This document shows, one piece after another, positions 1 through 8,969 of a DNA stretch of 64,000 nt. The notes under the pieces are model-generated. The model did no database searches. It saw only the letters and a list, made by a program, of their open reading frames with translations, and had not been told where the DNA came from. Source of the DNA: Rugosimonospora acidiphila (GTDB lineage: Bacteria > Actinomycetota > Actinomycetes > Mycobacteriales > Micromonosporaceae); NCBI RefSeq assembly GCF_039543385.1, contig NZ_BAABJQ010000039.1:1-64000 (forward strand), in the 5' to 3' direction. Both the position numbers and the translations under genes were made by a program. Every line of letters starts with the position of its first letter. Within the stretch, counting starts at the first letter, position 1.

Positions 1-1
1 G

Positions 2-28
2 TACGACGACAGTAAGTTCCAGAGCTGA
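2..28 (+). CDS. 3' end of an upstream gene (truncated by window edge)
   Basis: Only the last eight codons (YDDSKFQS) and a TGA stop are visible before the window edge. No family can be assigned. The same frame then runs into the kinase remnant, so this could be the end of a separate sugar-utilisation gene. Very low information. Confidence 0.3.
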   Translation, partial: YDDSKFQS

Positions 29-142
29 CCCGGCGCCGGTCCGGGGCCCGGTGGCCCCGGACCGGCGCGACCACAACCGCCCGGCCAGCCAGGCCGGGCT
101 CGAATCAGCCGGCCCGGCCAGGCGCAAGGACGAGGGACGAGC

Positions 143-274
143 GTGTCGGATCGCGGACCTGGTGGGACGAGTGACCCGGCCAATACCCCCACCTACGACC
201 GGCTCTACCGTGCCTACCGGGACCTGTACGAGGCGACCGCGCCGATCGTGCACCGGCTCTCCGGCGAGCACTGA
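143..274 (+). pseudogene. C-terminal remnant of an FGGY-type carbohydrate kinase
   Basis: Reading in the frame that ends with TGA at 272-274 gives a peptide whose last ~35 residues (SDPANTPTYDRLYRAYRDLY..., from about 170) match the conserved tail of xylulokinase/ribulokinase-type FGGY kinases, where DPAN..YDRLY..YR.LY is a typical ending. Nothing of the ATP-binding or sugar-binding core precedes it: the frame is closed by a stop at 26-28 and the intervening residues are Pro/Gly-rich and not kinase-like. A GTG at 143 follows a GAGGGACGA stretch, so a 43-residue peptide could still be made, but a decayed gene is the simpler reading. It ends 22 bases before the GH43-like gene, consistent with a former sugar-catabolism operon. 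Confidence 0.55.
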
Positions 275-296
275 CCCCCCCGTCAGGAGGACCGCC

Positions 297-2009
297 ATGC
301 CCGTCCCCGTTTCCCGTACCCGCCCCGCGCCCCGCGTCCGGATGCGGTTGGCCGCCGCCCTGGTGGCCGTGGTGACCGCGGTATCCGGCGCACCGGCCGC
401 CGCCGGTGCGCATCCGGCCCCCGCCCCCGCCGGCGACGTCACGGTCACCGACTTCAGCACCACCTCGCACGTGGTGGCCGCCGGTACCTTCACCAACATC
501 TACGACCCGAGCGTCGGCGAGACCTCGCCGTGGTACATCAACGATCACACGATCATCCGTGGCCCGGACGGCACCTGGCACCTGTTCGGCATCACCCACC
601 AGGAGCCGGCCAACCCGGACAACGAGGTGAACTTCGCGCACGCGACCGCGCCGTCCCTGCACGGCCCGTGGACCAAGCAGCCCTTCGCGCTGGCCGTCGA
701 CCCCAGCTACGGCGAGAGCCACCTGTGGGCGCCGCACGTGATCGCGAGCGGTGGGCTCTACTACATGTTCTACGCGGGCGGCGGACCCGACCACGCCCAG
801 TCCGAGATCAGCCTGGCCATCTCGCCCGACCTGTGGCACTGGACCCGGTACAACGGCGACCCGCTGTTGCGCGACGGGTTCGACGCCCGCGACCCGTACA
901 TCACCCGGATCGGCAAGCAGTGGGTCATGTACTACGACGCGACCAGCCAACCGGCCGGCGGCAACCACGTGGTCGCCTACCGCACCAGTACCGACCTGCT
1001 GCACTGGAGCGCCAGCAAGTTCGCCTTCACCGACCCGAGCACCGGCACCAGTGGCGGTCCGACCGAGTCCCCGTTCGTGGTCCACTACCGCAACTACTAC
1101 TACCTGTTCATCGGCCCGCGCGGCGGGTACGTCGGCACTGACGTGTTCCGCAGCCGTGACCCGCTGCATTTCGACGCCAGCGAGCTGGTCGGGCACATCG
1201 CCTCGCACGCGCTGGAGGTCGTCCAGGACACCGACGGCTCGTGGTGGGTCACCTCGGCCGGCTGGGGGCAGGGCGGCGTATGGCTCGCCCCGCTGGACTG
1301 GTCCCGCCCGGTGGTCACCGCCGGGTACCGGATCTCCACCCCGAGCTACCGGGCGACGGTGCAGACCTCACCCAGCGCCGCGCTGACCTCGATGCAGGTG
1401 CCGATCGGCGGCTCCTGGCGGGAACTGCTCGACGCGCAGTTCCGTGGAACGCTGCCGTACGCGGGAATCGGTGGGTTCGGCGCCACCGACCCACCGGGCG
1501 CGGCCGCGACGGTGAGCACGTCCGCGGACCGGCGCACTATCACGCTATCCGGCATCCCGGTCGGCTCGCAGCCGGTGACCGTCGACTGGCGCCTACAGGC
1601 CGCGACCGGCTGGCTGGATCAATCATTCACCTGGCACGTCACCGGTGCGGTGCACGCACCGGCGTGGGAGGTCGGCTGGTCGCTGGACACCACCCTGCCC
1701 CAGGTCGGTGACAACCTCACCGCGGCCCGCTCCGGCGACGCGGCCGGCTTCCCCGAATGGACACTGGCCAGCGACAGTACGGTCAGCCTCGTCGCCGCGT
1801 ACCGGCAGGGTTCGGCGTGGGCGACGACGAACCGGTGGTACGACCCGGCCGACGGGGCGATCTCCTGGCAACCGTTGTGGGCCAACGGCGGCACAGCGTG
1901 GCCCCCCGGCGACTATCCTGGCGGCACCTGGCGGCTGGGGGTCAGCCCACATCCGGCCGATACCGCTTTCGCGGACGCGCTCTACGGTGGTCTGAACGCG
2001 ATCGGGTAG
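297..2009 (+). CDS. secreted GH43-like five-bladed beta-propeller glycoside hydrolase
   Basis: A 570-residue predicted exported enzyme. The ATG at 297 is chosen because AGGAGG lies seven bases upstream; the frame is open further upstream but that stretch has no signal-peptide character. The N-terminus (MPVPVSRTRPAPRVRMRL followed by an Ala/Val-rich core and AAAGAHP) is a Sec-type signal peptide. The next ~330 residues look like the GH43/GH32 clan propeller: an early Asp in YINDHTII, a second acid in FDARDPYI and the Glu of GPTESPF fit the catalytic base, pKa modulator and acid. Repeated DLxHW/DPLHF strands also fit. The C-terminal ~200 residues resemble an accessory beta-sandwich. Substrate is probably an arabinan- or xylan-type polysaccharide, but this is inferred from family only. 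The LacI regulator starts 97 bases downstream and probably controls it. Confidence 0.8.
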   Translation: MPVPVSRTRPAPRVRMRLAAALVAVVTAVSGAPAAAGAHPAPAPAGDVTVTDFSTTSHVVAAGTFTNIYDPSVGETSPWYINDHTIIRGPDGTWHLFGITHQEPANPDNEVNFAHATAPSLHGPWTKQPFALAVDPSYGESHLWAPHVIASGGLYYMFYAGGGPDHAQSEISLAISPDLWHWTRYNGDPLLRDGFDARDPYITRIGKQWVMYYDATSQPAGGNHVVAYRTSTDLLHWSASKFAFTDPSTGTSGGPTESPFVVHYRNYYYLFIGPRGGYVGTDVFRSRDPLHFDASELVGHIASHALEVVQDTDGSWWVTSAGWGQGGVWLAPLDWSRPVVTAGYRISTPSYRATVQTSPSAALTSMQVPIGGSWRELLDAQFRGTLPYAGIGGFGATDPPGAAATVSTSADRRTITLSGIPVGSQPVTVDWRLQAATGWLDQSFTWHVTGAVHAPAWEVGWSLDTTLPQVGDNLTAARSGDAAGFPEWTLASDSTVSLVAAYRQGSAWATTNRWYDPADGAISWQPLWANGGTAWPPGDYPGGTWRLGVSPHPADTAFADALYGGLNAIG

Positions 2010-2105
2010 TAGCGCTCCCATACCCTGGTCCCGATCGAGAGATGACGGCGGTACGGCGTGGGCGATCGAGCCCCTGGTGGCGGAACATTCCGGAAAGCGG
2101 GCTTC

Positions 2106-3137
2106 ATGGGCACAGTGACCATCACTGACGTCGCACGGACAGCGGATGTGTCCGCGGCAACCGTTTCCCGGGTGCTCAACAATCCCGACGGAGTGTCACC
2201 GGAGCTGCGCCAGAGGGTGATCGAGGCCATCGACGCCCTCGGCTACCGGCCGAACAGTTCGGCCAGGAGCCTGCGCACCCGGGCCACCAGGGTGCTCGGC
2301 GTCATCGTCTCCGACGTCACCAACCCGTTCTTCACCTCCATGGTGCGCGGGGTCGAGGACGTGGCGCAGAAGTCCGGATACTCCGTCATGCTGGCCAACA
2401 CCGACGAGGATCTCGCGAAGGAGCAGCGCTACCTGCAGGTGTTCGCAGCCGAGCAGATCGCCGGGGTCGTGCTGTCCCCGGCCTCGGCCACCGACACCCA
2501 CATCGACGTGCTGTCCAGTCGCGGGATCCCCGCGGTCACCTTCGACCGCCGGCTGCGCACCGCCGACGTGGACCGGGTGACCATCAACAACCGGCGCGCG
2601 GCCGAGCAGGCGACCGAGCACCTGATCGAGCAGGGATGCCGGCGCATCGCCTTCATCTCGGGCCCACCGGGGATCTCCACCTCCAGCGAGCGGCTCGCCG
2701 GCTACCACGCGGGCCTGCGCCGCGCCGGGTTGCCGGTCGAGCCGGGCCTGGTGTCCGACGGTGGATTCCGGGTGGTCAGTGGCCACGAGGCGGCTCTGCG
2801 GCTGCTCGCGCAGGATCCGCGTCCGGACGGCATGCTGGTGGCCAACAACCTGATGACGGTCGGTGCCGTCGACGCGTTGGACGACCTGGCGCTGCGGGTC
2901 CCGGCCGACCTCGCGTTGGTCGGTTTCGACGATCTGAGCTGGGCGCTGAATGCGCGGTCCCGGATCACCACGGTCGACCAGCCGACGTACGAGATCGGCG
3001 TGCGGGCCGCGGAGTTGCTGCTGGGCCGGGTGCAGGGGGAGCGCTCGCCGACTCGCCGGATCACCCTGCCGGCGACGTTGACGGTGCGAGACAGTTCCCG
3101 GCGCCTGCCGGTATCCGGTGGCCAGCCGGTGAGTTGA
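2106..3137 (+). CDS. LacI-family transcriptional regulator
   Basis: A 343-residue repressor of the LacI/GalR family. The ATG at 2106 places the helix-turn-helix directly at the N-terminus (TITDVARTADVSAATVSRVLNN, residues ~4-25), followed by the hinge segment YRPNSSARSLRT and the family linker GVIVSDVTNPFF that opens the periplasmic-binding-protein-like effector domain. Later family landmarks are AGVVLSP, the VTFDRR strand, RIAFISG and LALVGFDDLSWA. An upstream in-frame start at 2058 would add residues of no family character. It follows the GH43-like gene by 97 bases, so it most likely senses a sugar released by that enzyme and represses the local operon. Confidence 0.9.
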   Translation: MGTVTITDVARTADVSAATVSRVLNNPDGVSPELRQRVIEAIDALGYRPNSSARSLRTRATRVLGVIVSDVTNPFFTSMVRGVEDVAQKSGYSVMLANTDEDLAKEQRYLQVFAAEQIAGVVLSPASATDTHIDVLSSRGIPAVTFDRRLRTADVDRVTINNRRAAEQATEHLIEQGCRRIAFISGPPGISTSSERLAGYHAGLRRAGLPVEPGLVSDGGFRVVSGHEAALRLLAQDPRPDGMLVANNLMTVGAVDALDDLALRVPADLALVGFDDLSWALNARSRITTVDQPTYEIGVRAAELLLGRVQGERSPTRRITLPATLTVRDSSRRLPVSGGQPVS

Positions 3138-3303
3138 TGCCGTTGCGGCAGGGCAGGATCTGCGGGGCCGCGCCAGGCCTGTCCAACGTTGGGATCGGTG
3201 ATCGGGGCGGGAAGCGGGTACACGGCTGCCCTGCCCACGATGGGGTTGGCGTGCCGCAGCAACCCGACGATGGTGGGGCGGGTGCCCAGGCGGCGTGGAG
3301 GCG

Positions 3304-3320
3304 GGCCCAAGCCCTGGGCC
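3304..3320. terminator. weak hairpin between convergent lacI-type and lysE-type genes
   Basis: GGCCCA and TGGGCC form a perfect six-pair stem with a five-base loop inside the 287-base gap between convergent genes. There is no T-run, which is usual in high-GC actinomycetes. The rest of 3138-3424 holds no supported gene. Confidence 0.3.
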
Positions 3321-3424
3321 GCTACCGGCGCCCGACCGCCGCCCACCACTGGCCGGGGATGCCCCGTCCCGTGTGGACCGTCACCTAGGTCGCTCAGCGG
3401 ATTGCCAGTCGCAGGGATGCGCTT

Positions 3425-4054
3425 TCAGCGCTCGACAGCGAGGCGCACACCCAAGCCGATGAACACGCCGCCGGTCGCCACGTCGAGCCGGCGGCGCGCG
3501 GCGCGGCGTCGGCCAAGCCAGCCTCCGATCCGTCCCGCGAGGACGCCCACGGTGCCGTCCACCAGGAACTCGAGCGCAATGAAGACCGCGCCGAGGATCA
3601 GGAACTGCAGCCAGACCCGGCCCAGCCGGGGCTCGACGAACTGTGGCAGGAACGCGATCGTGAACGTGACCATCTTCGGGTTCACCAGGTTCGTCAGCAG
3701 CCCGCGAAGATACGCACGCCGACCAGAGACCCCGCTTCCACCCGCCTGCTCGACCCGCTCCTTGCCGCGGTGGCGGATGGCCTGGACGCCGAGATACACG
3801 AGGTAGCCAGCGCCCGCCAGGCGCAGCGCGGTGAACGCGGTCGGCGCGGCGGCGAAGAACGCGGACAGTCCCGCGGCCGCGAGCGTGATGTGAACGATCT
3901 CGCTGGTCGCGACCCCAGCGGTGGCGAGCAGCCCGGCACGCGCGCCGCCGCGCATCCCGCAGCCGAGGATGAACAGCATGTCGGGTCCCGGGCTGATCAT
4001 CGCGACGAAGGTGGTGATGAGGAAGAGGGCGAAGAGGTGCTGCTCGACGGGCAT
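3425..4054 (-). CDS. LysE/RhtB-family amino-acid exporter
   Basis: A 209-residue integral membrane protein of the LysE/RhtB translocator family, which exports amino acids or related small molecules. The signature ISPGPDMLFILG near residue 20 corresponds to the family motif PGPxxxxV/I; GARAGLLATAGVATSE, LRLAGAGYLVYLGVQAIR and the second-half LTNLVNPKMVTFTIAFLPQF are all standard landmarks, and about six hydrophobic segments are visible. Length is normal for the family. The gene is convergent with the LacI gene. No good Shine-Dalgarno site is visible before the ATG, so the start is the least certain part. Substrate cannot be read from sequence. Confidence 0.88.
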   Translation of the reverse strand: MPVEQHLFALFLITTFVAMISPGPDMLFILGCGMRGGARAGLLATAGVATSEIVHITLAAAGLSAFFAAAPTAFTALRLAGAGYLVYLGVQAIRHRGKERVEQAGGSGVSGRRAYLRGLLTNLVNPKMVTFTIAFLPQFVEPRLGRVWLQFLILGAVFIALEFLVDGTVGVLAGRIGGWLGRRRAARRRLDVATGGVFIGLGVRLAVER

Positions 4055-4212
4055 GGGCTGATGCTCGTGCGGGCAAAGCAGCCACGCAAGCGATATTCGT
4101 GGACCGAGACATGACCGCCCGCCGCCCGAAGTCCTCCCAGCCTGCGCGTCCGGCGTCGCTCAGCAGTATCTTCCCGCCGCTTCCTCAGTCGTTGCCACGG
4201 CGCGGGGTGTAG

Positions 4213-4296
4213 CTGCCGCGCCGGGGTGGGGTGGTGCAGCGGTCGATCGACCGCATCTTGGAGGCGGCGTTGGAGGCCGATCAGAAGAGAATGTGA
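4213..4296 (+). pseudogene. possible TetR-type regulator remnant (N-terminal helix only)
   Basis: The frame from 4213 to TGA at 4294-4296 encodes LPRRGGVVQRSIDRILEAAL plus a short tail. RSIDRILEAALE resembles the first helix of TetR repressors (R..IL.AAL.L). The frame is closed on both sides (TAG at 4210-4212), so only ~28 residues remain, and the helix-turn-helix itself is absent. It could be chance. It sits just upstream of the P450 gene and a palindrome, where a TetR gene would be at home. Confidence 0.3.
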
Positions 4297-4308
4297 AGGA
4301 TGACAGGC

Positions 4309-4333
4309 GTCATTACGTAATCAATATCATGAC
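4309..4333. promoter_or_regulatory. palindromic AT-rich operator candidate upstream of the P450 gene
   Basis: ATTACGTAAT (4312-4321) is a perfect 10-base palindrome, embedded in a larger imperfect dyad running GTCAT...ATGAC from 4309 to 4333. It is strikingly AT-rich for this genome and sits 56-80 bases before the chosen P450 start. It resembles operators of TetR/MarR repressors, but no intact gene for one is adjacent. Apart from this site and the remnant at 4213-4296, the gap 4055-4388 shows nothing else. Confidence 0.4.
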
Positions 4334-4388
4334 GACGAATCGGTTTGTGACGGGTGGCATGCCTACTCGTCAACCCCGCGAGGTACCT

Positions 4389-5657
4389 GTGACCGACCTG
4401 CCCACCCTGAATACCGCGGACGCCGACTACACCCGCGACCCATACACCCCGCTCGCGGCGCTGCGCGAACAGGAGTCGCTGTCCCGGACAGTCGTCGACG
4501 GCCTGCCGCTCTGGCTGGTCACCCGCTACGACGATGCCGTTCGGGTGCTGTCGGACCCGCGGATCAGCAACGACGGCTCGCGGCACGGCGGTCCCGGAGC
4601 GCGTGGTGTCGCCTGGACCGGCACAAGGGGAGGTCTCCATGCCCACCTGCTGCGCGTCGATGCGCCGGACCACACGCGGCTGCGGCGCTTGGTCTCGAAG
4701 GCATTCACACCACGGCGCGTGGCAGCTCTCGAGCCGCGGATCCGCACGATCGCCACGGAGTTGATCGCCGCACTGCCGACCGAAAGCGAGCATGTCGACT
4801 TGCTCGCGGCCTACGCGAGTCCACTGCCGATCGCGGTGATCGCTGAGCTGTTCGGGGTGCAGGCGGCGGACCTGGGGGAGTTCCGCTACTGGACCGACGC
4901 TTATGTCGGGGTCTCGGCGAGCGATGGCGGCCTGCAAGCTGAGGCGGTGCGGCGACTCGGGATCTTGTTGGTCGATCTGATCCATCGACGCCGCGAGGAA
5001 CTCGGCGACAGGGGGCTTGACGTTGAGCACGAGGGGACGCTGCTCGATGGCATGATCAAGGCTCGCGACCACGACGACCGCCTCGACGAGCCGGAACTGC
5101 TCGCGATGGCCTTCCTGCTTCTCGCTGCGGGCTACGAGACCACGGTCAACCTCATCGCCAACGGGCTGCTGGTGCTGATGTCCGAACCGGCCCGACTGGC
5201 GCAACTCGTCGCCGAACCCGGCCTCCTGCCGGCGGCGATCGAGGAGTTCCTCCGCTTCGAATCCCCGGTGAAGACCGCGGCGCCGCGCTACGCTACCGAA
5301 GACCTCTACCTGAGCGACACGCTGATCAGCGCAGGCGACGCTGTACTGGTCCATCACAGCGCCGTCAACCGCGATCCGGCAAGGGCCGCCGACGCCGATG
5401 TCTATGACCTGCGACGCAGCGCCACGCGGGCAGGTGGATCGCACCTCGCATTCGGTCACGGGCCGCACTACTGCCTCGGGGCATCGCTGGCCCGGCTGGA
5501 GGCTCGGGTGGCCTTCGAGGAACTGCTCGTGGCCTATCCCGGGACGGAGCTGGCGGTGCCGGTCGACGCGATCGAGTGGCGGCACAGCCGGCAGATCCGG
5601 GGCGTTCGGGCTCTGCCGGTGCGGCTCGGACACGTACCGGCATCCGGCCATCGCTAA
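4389..5657 (+). CDS. bacterial class I cytochrome P450
   Basis: A soluble cytochrome P450 (422 residues from the GTG at 4389), which would hydroxylate or epoxidise a small molecule with electrons from a separate ferredoxin/reductase; none is encoded nearby. All signatures are present, numbered from this start: I-helix oxygen-binding motif LAAGYETT (Glu250-Thr251), ExxR (Glu286, Arg289 in EEFLRF), and the haem-binding loop FGHGPHYCLG with the thiolate Cys362. It looks closest to actinomycete CYP105/CYP107-like enzymes. The GTG follows GCGAGG with a five-base gap and gives a typical N-terminus (TDLPTLN). In-frame alternatives are ATG 4329 and GTG 4293, which would add 20-32 residues of non-family sequence. 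A hairpin follows the stop at 5694-5730. Confidence 0.93.
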   Translation: MTDLPTLNTADADYTRDPYTPLAALREQESLSRTVVDGLPLWLVTRYDDAVRVLSDPRISNDGSRHGGPGARGVAWTGTRGGLHAHLLRVDAPDHTRLRRLVSKAFTPRRVAALEPRIRTIATELIAALPTESEHVDLLAAYASPLPIAVIAELFGVQAADLGEFRYWTDAYVGVSASDGGLQAEAVRRLGILLVDLIHRRREELGDRGLDVEHEGTLLDGMIKARDHDDRLDEPELLAMAFLLLAAGYETTVNLIANGLLVLMSEPARLAQLVAEPGLLPAAIEEFLRFESPVKTAAPRYATEDLYLSDTLISAGDAVLVHHSAVNRDPARAADADVYDLRRSATRAGGSHLAFGHGPHYCLGASLARLEARVAFEELLVAYPGTELAVPVDAIEWRHSRQIRGVRALPVRLGHVPASGHR

Positions 5658-5693
5658 CGAGTTTCCGGGGCGCGAAGGCGATCGCCTCGCCGA

Positions 5694-5730
5694 GCCGGCT
5701 CAGGAGGAGCCTCGCTCCTTTTGAGCCGGC
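5694..5730 (+). terminator. intrinsic terminator hairpin of the P450 gene
   Basis: GCCGGCTCA (5694-5702) pairs perfectly with TGAGCCGGC (5722-5730), with a second inner stem GGAG/CTCC and a CTTTT stretch on the 3' side of the loop. It starts 37 bases after the P450 stop. Confidence 0.6.
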
Positions 5731-5918
5731 GGACTCAGAAGAACGCCCGAAGGATCTGGAGATCCCTGTCGCAGGCTACCCGCCGGAGATGTCGGGACGG
5801 ACCGTCCTCAGCCATGGTGCGGCGCCTCGCCCGGAAGGCCTGCGGCTGTCGTCAGCTGGCGGGGCAGGGTGGGCAGGAACGGGGGAGCCGTACGCGCGTG
5901 TGTCGCCTGTTCAATCCT

Positions 5919-5950
5919 TGTCGGCGCGGTCGTTCACTATCGCGCCGACA
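5919..5950 (-). terminator. hairpin downstream of the minus-strand AfsR-like gene
   Basis: TGTCGGCGCG (5919-5928) and CGCGCCGACA (5941-5950) form a perfect 10-pair stem with a 12-base loop. It lies about 60 bases beyond the stop of the minus-strand regulator, so it probably ends that transcript. The remainder of 5731-6011 shows no gene. Confidence 0.5.
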
Positions 5951-6011
5951 GGCGGCTAATCGGGGCCGGTGCTGCCGCTACGATCCAGCAGGTTCGACCG
6001 ACGCGGTCCCG

Positions 6012-8969
6012 CTACGATCTGGCAAGCCGTGCGCGCACCGATTCGGCGTCAGCGTGCCCCAACTCCTCGTACATGGTCAGAGCTCGCTGCCAGGCATCGC
6101 GTGCGGCGTTCTCCTCCCGTGCGTCATGCAGCGTATCGCCCAGGGCCGCGACCGTCGTCGCCTGATTGATGAGGTCGCCGAGTTGACCGAATGAGGCGGC
6201 AGCCTCCTGGTAGCAGGCGATCGCCTGCTGATGCTGACCCGATCCGCGGTAGGCGTAACCGAGGCTGTCCAGGCACGCCGCCCCGCCATGCTCGTCGCCC
6301 AGTTCGCGGAACAGTCGCAGCGCCTGCCGGCACAGCTTCAACGCCTCCGGGTACCGTGCCAGTCGGGCGTAGGCGAAGCCGGACTCGTTCAACGTCTTGG
6401 CCTGGCCGACGACGTTGCCTGCCGCCGCGTAGAGGTCATGTGCCCGCCGCACGTGTCGCAGGATCTCCTCCCACTCGCCGAGGCAGAAGTGGAGATAGCC
6501 GATGCCGCGGTGGACGTGCGCCTGCCCTGCTGGATCGCCCAACTGCGCGTAGAGCCCGAGGGCCTCGGTGAACTGTTGTCTCGCCTCGTCCATCTGGCCC
6601 GCCCGGGTCAATGCGTGTCCCAGATCCCGGTGAGCATCCGCCTCGAGGCGGGGATCGGCCCTGCGCTGCGCGGCGGCCAACGCGCTACGCCTGGTCGCGA
6701 CCTGCTCGTCCCCGCGCCCCTGGCGGATCTGAAAGGTGTCCAGAGTCCAGGCGAGCTGGTAGACGTGCGTGTCGAGGCCAGCCGACTCGGCACGATCCAC
6801 CATGGACAGCAGCACCGAATACTCCGTGGTGAACCAGGCCAACGCCTGTTCGCTGTCCTTGACCAGTTCCGTCACCACGCCCGACGCCGGATCGGTCAGC
6901 GCGATCGGCTCCCTGGTCGGTGACAGCAGCAATGCGGCCCGGAACGCGGTGTGCAGATAGTGATCGAGCAAGCGCAGCACGGCCCCGTGCCGGACATGAT
7001 CCGGGTCGGTGGCGAGCAGTTCGGCCGCGTAGCTGTGGAGCAGGTCGTGCATCCCGTACCGCCCAGCCGTCCGCTCGTCGACCAGGTGAGCGCGGGTGAG
7101 TTCGTTGAGCACGGCACGCACCTGCCGTACCGGGAGGCCGAGCAGGCTGGCTGCGGCACCGGCTGAGATGTCGGTACCGGGATGGGCACCGAGGAACCGT
7201 CCCAGCATCGCCGCCACGGGGCTCAGCGATCGGTAGGACCAGGAGATGACGGAGCGGGCGTCGATCGCCGGGTCCAGACCGCCAAACGCGTCCAAGCCGC
7301 CGTGCGTGTCGACCAGTTCGGCGGCGATGGCCTGGAGCGGCAGGCTGACCTGCGCCACCGCGCGGGCGGCGACGATGGCCAGCGCCAGGGGTAGCCCCGC
7401 GCACTGGTCGATGATCTCCCTGGCCGCCGGGTCCTCCCTGGCGGTCCGGTCCGCGCCGATACGACGGGCCAGGAAATCACGTGCCTCCGCCGCGGTCAGC
7501 ACGCCAAGGGTCAGCAGATTCGCGCCCTCGGCGGCGACCAGGCCGACCAGTTGGTTGCGACTGGTGATGATCACCAGGCAACCCGCGGAGCCTGGCAACA
7601 GCGGGCGCACCTGCGCCAGGTCACGCGCGTTGTCCAGCACGATCAGCACCCTGCGCCCGGCGACCCGGGTGCGAAACAGCGCCGAGCGCGCATCGAGGCC
7701 CGCGGGGATATCGCGGCCGCCGACTCCCATCGCGGTGAGCATGTCGTACAGCGCGTCGTCGGGCGACACGGGTTGGCCGATCGGGTCGAACCCGCGCAGA
7801 TTCAGGTATAGCTGACCGTCGGAGTAAAGGTACGCCACCTGGTGCGCCCAGTGCACCGCGAAGGCTGTCTTGCCGACGCCCGCCATCCCGGCGATAACGG
7901 TAATCGCGACCGCCTCTGGTGCCTCTGTCCGCTCCGGATGCGATGCCAGTGCTTGCGTCAACTCGGCCCGACGGCCGATGAACGTGGGCAAATCGGCCGG
8001 CAACTGGGCCGGCCGCAGCGGCGACGCCGGCGGCGCCATCCCCAACGGCGTCAGGTCGTCAACAAGCTCCGCCAACCCATCCAACTCAACATCCTGCCCG
8101 GCAAAGGGCCGCAGATCCGCCGGTAGATGAGCCGGCCACGATGCGGCCGCACCGACCACCGAAGCGAGCTGATGCGATGTCGGTGGCGTCTCGGCCAGCA
8201 CCGCCTGGTGGGCTTGCTGCAGCAATGGCCCCGGCTCGATGCCGAGCTCCCGGATCAGCAGGTCACGGAGCCTACGAAACCGCTGCAACGCCTCCGCTCG
8301 CCGGCCCGCCGCGGCGAGGACCCGCAATGCCCGCGCCTGCAGCCCCTCGTCCAGCGCGTACCAGCCGGTCGCTCCATCCAGCGCCTCGATCAGCGGGTGC
8401 ACCCGCCCCATCGCCAGAGCCAGGTCAGCCGCCTCGCACAGCACCGTCACATGCTCGTGAGCGAGCGCCGCGAAGATCGGATGTTGGCGCACCTCCGGTG
8501 CCAGGTCCGACACGACCGGCCCGGACCACAGAGCGGCCGCCCGTGCGTACACCGCCCCGGCCGCCTCGTTGCTGCCCTGGGTCGCCAACTGCCGCGCCCG
8601 CGCGACGAGCGTACGCCACCGCCGGAGGTCCACGTTGTCGTCGCCGGCGACCAAGTGGTAACCGCCGGCGACCCGGCGGATGACCCCGGCCGGGTCGCGA
8701 GCCGAGCGCTCCGGCTCCAGTACCCGACGAAGCCGGCTGATGTACTGCTGCAGCGTGGCCACTGCCGCAGACGGCGGGGTGGCACCCCACAACACATCCG
8801 CGAGTGTCGACGAACTCACCGGTCCATCGCCGGCCGCTGCCATCACCGCCAGCACCGCACGCTGCTGCGGTGGCCCAAGCTCCACGTGGGCACCGTCCCG
8901 GCCACCCCGCACGGGCCCCAGCAACTTCAACCACATATTCAGCGAGCGCTCCCATCCGACGCCCGACAT
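6012..8969 (-). CDS. AfsR/SARP-type regulator (BTAD + NB-ARC + TPR)
   Basis: A 985-residue AfsR-like regulator, which would activate target promoters from direct repeats. Order of domains: OmpR-type winged-helix DNA-binding domain (~12-100; LGPPQQRAVLAVM, LADVLWG, LQQYISRLRRVLEP), bacterial transcriptional activation domain (~105-260; RRWRTLVARARQLA, ending LIRELGIEPGPLLQ), NB-ARC ATPase (~330-620) with Walker A GMAGVGKT (Lys367), Walker B RVLIVLDNA, sensor CLVIITSRNQL and GLPLAL, then a winged-helix-like segment and TPR repeats (~770-985). Full length and intact. The start at 8969 may be a little long; the ATG at 8936 (MWLKLLGPV) would put the DNA-binding domain exactly at the N-terminus. 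Downstream hairpin at 5919-5950. Its target is unknown; neighbours are a P450 gene and an amidase gene. Confidence 0.9.
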   Translation of the reverse strand: MSGVGWERSLNMWLKLLGPVRGGRDGAHVELGPPQQRAVLAVMAAAGDGPVSSSTLADVLWGATPPSAAVATLQQYISRLRRVLEPERSARDPAGVIRRVAGGYHLVAGDDNVDLRRWRTLVARARQLATQGSNEAAGAVYARAAALWSGPVVSDLAPEVRQHPIFAALAHEHVTVLCEAADLALAMGRVHPLIEALDGATGWYALDEGLQARALRVLAAAGRRAEALQRFRRLRDLLIRELGIEPGPLLQQAHQAVLAETPPTSHQLASVVGAAASWPAHLPADLRPFAGQDVELDGLAELVDDLTPLGMAPPASPLRPAQLPADLPTFIGRRAELTQALASHPERTEAPEAVAITVIAGMAGVGKTAFAVHWAHQVAYLYSDGQLYLNLRGFDPIGQPVSPDDALYDMLTAMGVGGRDIPAGLDARSALFRTRVAGRRVLIVLDNARDLAQVRPLLPGSAGCLVIITSRNQLVGLVAAEGANLLTLGVLTAAEARDFLARRIGADRTAREDPAAREIIDQCAGLPLALAIVAARAVAQVSLPLQAIAAELVDTHGGLDAFGGLDPAIDARSVISWSYRSLSPVAAMLGRFLGAHPGTDISAGAAASLLGLPVRQVRAVLNELTRAHLVDERTAGRYGMHDLLHSYAAELLATDPDHVRHGAVLRLLDHYLHTAFRAALLLSPTREPIALTDPASGVVTELVKDSEQALAWFTTEYSVLLSMVDRAESAGLDTHVYQLAWTLDTFQIRQGRGDEQVATRRSALAAAQRRADPRLEADAHRDLGHALTRAGQMDEARQQFTEALGLYAQLGDPAGQAHVHRGIGYLHFCLGEWEEILRHVRRAHDLYAAAGNVVGQAKTLNESGFAYARLARYPEALKLCRQALRLFRELGDEHGGAACLDSLGYAYRGSGQHQQAIACYQEAAASFGQLGDLINQATTVAALGDTLHDAREENAARDAWQRALTMYEELGHADAESVRARLARS

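Noticed and set aside
51..296. Upstream extension of the GH43-like frame to position 51
   Set aside because: The extension lacks signal-peptide character, overlaps the kinase remnant, and a strong AGGAGG precedes the ATG at 297.
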